Positions 17,996-24,175 of a DNA stretch of 24,175 nucleotides are shown one piece after another. The notes beneath the pieces are model-generated. The model saw only the letters and a program-made list of their open reading frames with translations. It did no database searches and had not been told where the DNA came from. The position numbers and the translations under genes were made by a program. This stretch comes from Thelephora terrestris (Eukaryota; Basidiomycota; Agaricomycetes; Thelephorales; Thelephoraceae), in NCBI GenBank assembly GCA_015956445.1, contig WIUZ02000046.1:1-24175 (forward strand), in the 5' to 3' direction. Each line of letters starts with the position of its first letter. Position 1 is the first letter of the stretch.

Positions 17996-18349
17996 TGTTG
18001 AACCGAAGGTCTGTGTCCGGCAACGGGTCAACCGGCTCTACCGCTTCGTGCGAGAGCCGATGCCGGAGAGCGCTGAATAAGCGACCCGAAGGGACGGTGT
18101 CACATCAGTGACCCGATCGATCGGTATAACGCGCGCGTGCCTTAAGCCGCCGCACGGACCATGCATCAGTCACACTGTATAGATGTGACGTTAATAGAGT
18201 AGATAGTATATATACCCCTCATGTGTCCATAGATCAATCAATCGCTTCTCTCTCTCTCTCTCCCACTAGCAACTATAAAGCCTCTCCCCTTCAGGTAAGG
18301 ATTAGAGTATCCATGTAGTAGTATAATATTATACTCTGCCTGCTCAACA
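17996..18349 (+). repeat. Copia 3' LTR
   Basis: 354 bp, same sequence by eye as 12271-12624, and followed by the right target duplication atcga at 18350-18354. Confidence 0.96.
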
Positions 18350-18354
18350 ATCGA
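18350..18354. repeat. Target site duplication of copia element (right copy)
   Basis: atcga, identical to 12266-12270. Gypsy integrase coding resumes at 18355 in the phase of codon 231. Confidence 0.95.
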
Positions 18355-20151
18355 TCAGGAGATTTTGACATGATATGTGTCATAATTGACCTGTTGACGT
18401 CGATGGTGCACTTGGTGCCCTCGAGACAAACCTACCGGGCGTCGGACATCGCCGAATTGATATTTGATTCGGTCTACAAGCTACACGGATTACCGGAGAG
18501 GATCATTAGCGACCGGGACTCGCTGTTCACTTCCAAGTTCTGGAGGCGATTGCACCGGTTGCTCAACACTCAGTTGCGCATGTCGTCAGCCTTTCACCCT
18601 CAGACAGATGGCGCTACGGAACGCGCAAACCGTACCATCGTCCAAATGATTAGGCAGTGTGTTAGCCCCAACCAGAAGGATTGGGTGATCAAATTACCTG
18701 CAGTGGAATTCGCAATTAATTCCGCGCGGTCTAGCACAACGGGATTTTCACCCTTTCAGCTTAATTACGGACGGAACCCGAGTTCCCTGATTTGGAGGGT
18801 CGAGGAGGAATTCCCGGGCGTTCAGAACTTCGCTGAACGAATGAAAATGGCTGTGATGAGTGCACACGACGCTATCATTGCCTCCCGAATTGAAAATACA
18901 GTACAGGCGAACAAGAAAAGATCTACTGCGAAGTACAAGGAGGGAGATCTGGTATACCTGTCCACCAAGAACATCTCGTTGCCCAAGGGATTGGCCCGGA
19001 AGTTGGCCCCTAAGTACCTCGGTCCATTCGCGATCGTTAAGGTGCTGAAGGAGGGAGCAACTTACCAACTGGACTTAAGTGAGGAATTGCTTAAGAGGGG
19101 AATACACCCGGCATTTCACGCATCGCTGCTGAAACCACACGTACCTGAGGACGACCGACGTTTTCCCGGGAGACTCCCGTCGCAAGTACCGGGGTTCGGG
19201 AAACGCCCAGACGAATGGGTCGTGGAAGCTATAGTCGATCATCAGGGAAAGGGAATCAGTAGTGATTTTCAAATCGCGTGGAAAGCGGGAGATAAAACGT
19301 GGGCACCTTATCGGGAGGTCGCTCACTTGATGGCTCTGGAACGCTATTGCGAGCTCATGGGTGTTGACGACCCGTGTGATCTACCGGCTAAACGGAGCGG
19401 TGAAGAAAAAAAGGCACAGGAGATGATAAATTACTCCGTGAGGGTGGCGAACGAACGGCATAAAGAGGGAGTCGACTTGGGAGAGGTAGTCGGCACCCCC
19501 ATCATGCCTCGCGAACTCTCTCACAGTGAATTCGTCGCTTGCGCCTCCTACGCCCAGCGTCTCCGTGACAGTAATCGGGGGCTGCGATCCCCGCCTAGTG
19601 GTCCACCGCCTCCTGGCTACGACGACTACATCATGATCGTATCGACCCAGGGCCATCCCACCAACGTTCACGAGAGGTCTCCACCCCACGTGTATGGTCA
19701 CCACGCTCCCGCCGACCTGTCCAAAACGATCAGCATGCCTCCCGAGGCTTTCAACCACCTGATCGACTCACAGGTCCGAACGATGGAGTTGGCAACAGGC
19801 TTTCGTCCTAGGTACGACCGCCCTAAGCCTTACGTCCCGGTCCGTCGCGACTACTCCAGAGATCGAGGACGCGGGGCCAACAGAGGTCGCGGAGGAAGCA
19901 ACAGGGGTACGAGAGGACGCCCGATTCCTGGAGGACTTGGGAACAATCGCAGGAACCGTCCATCGACCCGTGCAGGGGAGGACTCGGCGGCCCGGAACTC
20001 GAGAGCGCCAAACCACTCGGCTCCGAGCACGACGTCATCTTCTGACGGATCCGACTCGACCCCAACATCATCTATTCGGGATGGAGGATCTCCCGCCGCC
20101 GGCTTTGCCGAAGGATCCCACACCATTTCCAGCCGAGCTGGGGGACCGTGA
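18355..20151 (+). pseudogene. Gypsy integrase ORF, 3' part: catalytic core, chromodomain-like, RG-rich tail
   Basis: The frame continues in phase from the 5' part; its first ATG is 18370. The core shows ISDRDSLFTSKFW (second Asp, codon 18511-18513) and QTDGATERANR (Glu, codon 18619-18621), spaced D,D35E. Together with the first Asp at 12235 the triad is complete but split. A C-terminal domain (LVYLSTKN…LAPKYLGPFAIVKV…HPAFHASLLKPHV) follows. A chromodomain-like segment lies at 19210-19365 (DEWVVEAIVDHQGK…FQIAWKAGDKTWAPY), the module chromoviruses use to target chromatin marks. About 260 further residues have no recognised domain except an RG-rich box at 19858-19920. The stop TGA is at 20149-20151. 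On its own this fragment lacks the zinc module and first catalytic Asp. Confidence 0.92.
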
Positions 20152-20394
20152 TTCCGCACCGCGAACAGTGAAAGCGGTGAGGAGTCCATTCCCGAGAGCG
20201 TCGAAACGATCGGCTCGATGGCTGCATTCCTGAGGGACAGGCCCGACATACCAGCTGACGAGGTAGAGTCCGCTTTGTGCGCGGGAGTCGATGCGTTGCA
20301 GGGAGGAATGAACAGGGTCTCGGTCGAAGAAGATGACGACATGAAGGACGCGGAGGGAGAGCCCGCCAACGAGACCGAAGAAGAAAAGAACTAG
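20152..20394 (+). other. In-frame continuation after TGA: acidic tail of gypsy ORF2
   Basis: Directly after TGA 20149-20151 the same frame is open for 80 codons to TAG at 20392-20394. The encoded tail includes SIPESVETIGSMAAFLRD and ends in an acidic run (VEEDDDMKDAEGEPANETEEEKN). Its composition looks like coding sequence continuing from the preceding region. Either a CGA-to-TGA change truncated the protein in this copy, or the TGA is read through. The following TTC is not the well-known CUA readthrough context, so mutation is the simpler view. Confidence 0.65.
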
Positions 20395-20483
20395 GGGAGG
20401 GTATCGGACTGATTTTCACAAAATTTTTCTCTAACTACCCTACGGTGTTGGTCAGTAGCGCCGGACACTACTGGGAGGGCGTG
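20395..20483 (+). other. Gypsy 3' untranslated region and weak polypurine tract
   Basis: 89 bp. The purine-rich candidate next to the LTR is GGGAGGG at 20473-20479, separated from the LTR start (20484) by CGTG. A longer purine run lies at about 20376-20401, but it is too far from the LTR to prime it. Confidence 0.5.
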
Positions 20484-20760
20484 TGTAAGCGTAGCGCCAC
20501 CCCGAAGGCGGCTAATCGGCCCGTAGATAGTTACGACTCAAAAACCCTTTTCCCCTCTAAGTTATATTTCGAATCCGTAGTGTACCCGGATCCCACTATT
20601 ACATAATCTACCCTACAGTATATAAGGAGTCTAGGTAGAATGGGAAACGAGGACGCTTTCGAACGGTTCTACTCTGTGTGTTTACCTCGCTCGACTCAAC
20701 TCACGTGACCTGGGAAGTCCAGCATCACTCCCGAGTTACGCTCGAGGCCGAGAGTTCACA
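20484..20760 (+). repeat. Gypsy 3' LTR
   Basis: 277 bp, identical by eye to 5990-6266, with a TATATAAG motif at 20619. It is followed by the right target duplication. Confidence 0.96.
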
Positions 20761-20765
20761 CCTCC
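20761..20765. repeat. Target site duplication of gypsy element (right copy)
   Basis: cctcc, identical to 5985-5989. Confidence 0.95.
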
Positions 20766-21822
20766 CCCCACTTCGATCGTCATCAACTGTTTATCGATCA
20801 TCGCGATCGAACTGGGTTGCAATGTCCCTCTGAATGCTCCTGTTCAGGACGAAAGGTATTTCCATCTTTCGTGGAGATTTGCTGCTCTGACGAGGAGCTA
20901 GTGTCTTGCTGGAGGAGATTTCGAACCTAGTAGTTCAGAGACTCTTGACGATGGCCAAGTCCGAGGATACTTTCACAGTCAGGTGTAAGCACAAGGCCGT
21001 CACCGCGTTCTTCCCATATGCGGTCTGGATGGAACGCGATGGGGAACATAAGATGATGGAAGCATTCTTCGCTGCTGCTAAGCTGTTCGACTCGACAACC
21101 CTGTGGCATCCGATCGTACCGTTCCTCCCCGCTCTGTTCAGAGCAGCGAGTCCGCAAGCGGTCGTGGCAGCATCATCCAACGTACCTTGGCATCGTGGGC
21201 TGAACGACGCGAGCGTGGTCGATATGTGGGCTGTGGCAATCTCAGCGGACACATGTACAGAGGAGGTTGAGCGGAGGGTAGTCGACGCACTGCTGCAAAT
21301 CGCGTCCGTTGATTCCCTACGGCCATACATTACGACAGACAGCTGGTCGTGGCTGAACAGACGGCCCACTCTCCCACCAATATGTCTCGGGCGGTCGATG
21401 GGAACGAAGAAGCAAATAGTTCGTCGGGTTAAAGAACTTGGCGACGTCGAAACCCTCAAGTCGTATTTGATGCTCGTATGGTCGGAGTGGAATCCCATCA
21501 GCTCGCCTCAATCTCTCGCGGAGATGCGGTACGCGATCTCCTGGGATCTTCGAGGAGTTGAGAAGCGGGTTCATCGGGAAGAACTCGTCAACCATCTGGA
21601 TCACGTTCTGAAGCAGTTGGATCTGGGATTGGTATATTTCAGGCATTATAACCCGTGGATCGATGAGGAAGGCGTGCAACGGGCGAAGGGGCAATACGCG
21701 AAGCTTAAGGGGTATTGCATGGGTTGGATGAGGGAGAGACGGAGAATCCGACCTGTGAGCCTTCCGTGTTGAATATCCTCTTCTCAATTAACTCGCCTCT
21801 GTGGACGTGCTCCTATGTGTAA
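20766..21822 (+). pseudogene. DUF6535-family protein, 3' part
   Basis: Discounting one duplication copy, the frame left of the gypsy element (…FALHYLSQDPPP) runs straight into PTSIVINCLSIIAIELGC here, so both parts are one gene. This frame meets TAG at 20899-20901. Near 20905 coding moves to another frame that is uninterrupted for 288 codons (20906-21772, beginning LLEEISNLVVQRL). It includes AVTAFFPYAVWMERDGEHKMMEAFFAAAKL, DALLQIASVDSLRPYI and LMLVWSEWNPIS, which match the C-terminal half of DUF6535-family proteins as I know it. The frame has no ATG at its start, so it is not an independent gene. Another shift near 21710 may extend the family-like sequence (GLDEGETENPT…) to TAA at 21820-21822. 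Function is unknown. Confidence 0.8.
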
Positions 21823-22850
21823 ACTTCATCAATTCGCCTCCCTCGCTCTCCTGTGGCCGCGGTTGGTTCTGGTGCATCCGCCCTTCGTTTACCCGCTCCT
21901 TGTTTTCCGCGTGTTTGTCCGCCTTCGTTATTCGCTAATCGCACAATTCGCTGTCCTTAGTTTCGCTGGTCTCTTACCACCATATGTCCATACTGTTACC
22001 ATGTCTGTAGTGTTTCCGCTGTTCTCACTCGCTAGGGAAATCCATGCCAGCAAACGGAGCTGGCCAGTAGTACCACGCTTCGGTCTTATGGCCGCTTAGC
22101 GGTACCGATCTCTGAGTGACCATGTTCATTCCTATGTGACTTTCGAGTGAGTGGGCGTGTATTTGCATTCGCACGTGCCCCTATCCCCTAGTCATGGGGT
22201 CCCTCGTGTGGTCACGGCTGGCTCAGTTGGATTCCCATGCAATCTCGCATGAACCCACCCCCCTTCAGCTGCACTTCCACTCTTCTGTACAACTGACGGG
22301 CATCTCACCTGCTCGTCAACTCCTCCGAGTCGTGTCCGACTGTACGTTTGTATCGCAGACCCTGGGGACTCCGGTGTGCGGCGAAGTTACTCGTCATGTT
22401 CAACCGCCCCATTTCCCGGAACTTTGAGCACGTTCTTGTGCTCTTTCTCTGGTAACCTGACGCAAGCGAGTAGAAGGATACCGCAATTTGCTAGGGGACT
22501 ATCGTTCGTTCCATCGTTCCCTCGCTTTTTGAACTTAAGCTTACGTCGTTGCGATGGTCCCGGCCTCTTTCGGAATCCACACACACGCTCACTCGTTTCG
22601 CCCGCGAGGGTGTCATTACCGTACGGCGGGGTTACCCCTTAGCTACGCGCAGTCATGAATCCCACCTTGTTGGTCCTCATGAGTTCGCGAACCGACGATC
22701 GCCACAGTGAGACCCCAAAACTCTGACCACGGTTCTCAACCTCCTCACCGAGGGAATTCGTTCTATCGACTCTACGCCGTATGTATCATACACTCCACCG
22801 TCCCTAGCCATCGAATATACACCCGTTCCAACTTTCCATCGTCAGTGTTC
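21823..22850. other. Intergenic stretch, no gene seen
   Basis: About 1 kb with only short overlapping ORFs, none with a recognisable product. It may carry the 3' region of the DUF6535 gene and the promoter of the coding region that begins near 22961. I could not assign a specific promoter motif. Confidence 0.5.
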
Positions 22851-22853
22851 AGG

Positions 22854-24175
22854 GTAAGACAAAGATAGCCTGCGGCTACGCGCTGGGGTGGCTCGAACTG
22901 TGGCGGGGTTCCTAGGACCTGATCGCTCTTTGTCTCACCCTTGCTTGCAGGCTTTTGTGCATGTTCAAAGACCCACCGCTATGTCGTTACCGCTTTCCAA
23001 GACGTCTACCAGAATTCAGTCGGTCCGTGGGCGCGGCAATTCCTCATATTCGGCTTGTTCGACTTGAATTGGGAAAAAGCGCCTCATCGTATTCTCATCT
23101 TTCTCCCTCACGTCGATATCTTCCCTCTGCAGCTCAACAGCCATCGCCACACATCGTATCCCCTACTGATGGAGTTCATCTACCCAAACATATTCTCGAG
23201 TCTCACCAACGCCTCGCGTACCTCCCACTCGACATCGGCGAGTTGGATAACGAGATCCTCGATGGCTTGAAGTCCACTGCCGACGCCGCGATCGGTCTCG
23301 CGGGTGGCTACAACGCGGACACTGGAGACCTGTGCGCCCTCGCGATCTCCACTCAAAAAAGGATCCTGATCCTATCCTTCAATGACACCACTGTCACAGA
23401 GGCTCCATCCTTGCTTGCGAGCTCCAATCCTCCTCAATCCCAGCCTCAAAAAATATGCCTTCAGTGCACCTCGCCTCATCACTTCCCTCCCTGCTCTCCT
23501 TCCCTCCCTCAGATCCAAGGAAGTCTATGATCTCATTCCCCAAGGAAAATACAGACCACCACCCTCTCTGCCATCACTAGTGTTCTGGCTCCTCAATCAT
23601 CAATCAGGACAATGTCATTGAAGTCTTCTCCTCTGACATCTTTGATATGGAGGACCACAACATGTCTTCAACCTTGCTATGAGGGCTTGGGCTGCCTGCC
23701 ATGTTGTCAACAAGAAGATCTGCCCCAACTTTTAGAACTGTCTTACCTTTTGACACAGTCTCCTTAAATGATGATGTGGTTGTTCTGCTTCATTGTGGAA
23801 CATGTTGTGACTTACCCTGGCTTGTAGCAGATCTCCTTCTTTGTCAACATCTTCAAGAATGATGCACAGCTGGATAATCTCAAGCCTACCATCATCAGAA
23901 ATGATGTCGATAGGTTCATTGAGGTTGATGGCTACAATATCCATGTCTCCTCTGTTAGATATGCTAACAGGATCAGGGAAAACGCAAAGGTTTGTTCATC
24001 ACCTTGATCTGAAAACAGGGGCTAAAATTATCTTCAGACACTTGAAATTCATCTTAAAGATGGCTCTGTATTGAAAGGGGAGGTAGCCCTTGTGGCAGGC
24101 AAGATTGCAAAAATTGCCCTTGTCAATCGGGAAACTATCACTGCTGATGATATTGACCACATTGTCACTGCTGGA
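22854..24175 (+). pseudogene. Damaged coding region, possibly N-terminus of a large Agaricomycete helicase-type protein (runs off the window)
   Basis: A GTAAGA donor (22854) and a CTTGCAG acceptor (ending 22950) suggest a 97-nt intron just before candidate starts at ATG 22961 or ATG 22981. The best-conserved-looking stretch is at about 23170-23390: DGVHLPKHILESHQRLAYLP, DIGELDNEILDGLKSTADA, IGLAGGYNADTGDLCALAIS and RILILSFNDT. It then shifts frame near 23420 (KKYAFSAPRLITSLPALLP). Later pieces include TLAMRAWAACHVVNK, DNLKPTIIRNDVDRFIEVDG and VSSVRYANRIREN, again in shifted frames. From memory, these resemble the N-terminal part of large Agaricomycete proteins that carry a C-terminal SF1/Upf1-like helicase. 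No helicase motif is inside the window, so the family call is tentative. The broken frames suggest a pseudogene. Confidence 0.35.
23474..24175. other. CpG-depleted tract
   Basis: There is no CpG from 23474 to 23907 and only three (23908, 23983, 24128) from there to the window end. The preceding 200-300 bp are CpG-rich. TG and CA dinucleotides are abundant. This pattern is expected from methylated-cytosine decay, or from a segment of different origin. Confidence 0.75.

Larger units (their letters stand above)
12271..18349 (+). mobile_element. Ty1/copia LTR retrotransposon inserted in gypsy integrase gene
   Basis: A complete 6,079-bp element with identical-looking 354-bp LTRs (TGTTGAACC…CTCAACA), a primer site abutting the 5' LTR, a polypurine tract abutting the 3' LTR, and a 5-bp target duplication. 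Domain order is Gag, protease, integrase, reverse transcriptase, RNase H; integrase before RT marks Ty1/copia (Pseudoviridae). It lies in the same orientation as the host gypsy element. The identical LTRs indicate a recent insertion. The only defect seen is a frame break in Gag near 13438, so it is probably non-autonomous unless that is a sequence error. Confidence 0.97.
5990..20760 (+). mobile_element. Ty3/gypsy LTR retrotransposon (chromovirus-like), interrupted by a copia element
   Basis: A full-length element bounded by identical-looking 277-bp LTRs that begin TGTAAGC and end TTCACA, flanked by a perfect 5-bp duplication. Internal order is leader, Gag, protease, reverse transcriptase, RNase H, integrase, chromodomain-like segment. 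RNase H before integrase is the Ty3/gypsy (Metaviridae) order, and the chromodomain-like segment places it near the chromoviruses. It contains 6,084 bp of copia element plus duplication, so its own length is 8,687 bp. The identical LTRs point to a recent insertion. It is now defective: the integrase ORF is split, and an in-frame TGA lies near the end of that ORF. Confidence 0.96.

Noticed and set aside
18464-20419. Other-frame and minus-strand ORFs over integrase and its extension, up to 187 codons elsewhere
   Set aside because: The plus-strand frame explains the region by catalytic motifs; the alternatives have no domains.
5990-20760. Possibility that the window holds a new defence or regulatory system
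   Set aside because: All strong coding signals between the LTRs are standard retrotransposon domains, or extensions in the same frames.
21815-22642. Short plus-strand ORFs of 77-94 codons
   Set aside because: Hydrophobic or Ser/Pro-rich noise in CT-rich sequence; no shared family or gene structure.

Overview
The window is eukaryotic, almost certainly from an Agaricomycete (mushroom-forming) basidiomycete. Short GT-AG introns of about 50-60 nt break coding stretches. One damaged gene belongs to the Agaricomycete DUF6535 family, and both mobile elements are fungal LTR retrotransposons. No bacterial gene organisation, rRNA, tRNA or CRISPR array was seen.

The layout is a three-level nest. (1) A degraded DUF6535-family membrane-protein gene on the plus strand runs from about 3880 to about 21822. 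(2) It is split at 5989/20761 by a complete Ty3/gypsy chromovirus-like element (5990-20760, 14,771 bp) with identical-looking 277-bp LTRs and a perfect 5-bp target duplication, cctcc. (3) The gypsy integrase catalytic core is itself split at 12270/18350 by a complete Ty1/copia element (12271-18349, 6,079 bp) with identical-looking 354-bp LTRs and a 5-bp target duplication, atcga. Without the copia element and its duplication, the gypsy element would be 8,687 bp. Both reading frames match across their insertion points once the inserts and one duplication copy are discounted, which supports the order host gene, then gypsy, then copia.

The gypsy element has two overlapping ORFs. The first encodes Gag, protease, reverse transcriptase and RNase H. 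The second starts at an ATGA overlap and encodes integrase, a chromodomain-like segment and an unusual C-terminal extension with an RG-rich box. After an in-frame TGA the same frame stays open for 80 more codons. The copia element carries an initiator-tRNA-fragment type primer site, Gag, and an apparently intact protease-integrase-RT-RNase H frame, but its Gag frame is broken by an apparent one-base loss.

The flanks hold the 3' end of an unidentified gene (3-557), about 3.3 kb with no convincing gene (558-3879), about 1 kb without a gene (21823-22850), and a damaged coding region from about 22961 to the right edge. That last region may be the N-terminal part of a large Agaricomycete helicase-type protein. 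It passes into a strongly CpG-depleted tract from about 23474. I see no new non-transposon system. The most unusual material is the extra protein regions of the gypsy element, its ORF junctions, and the nested structure.
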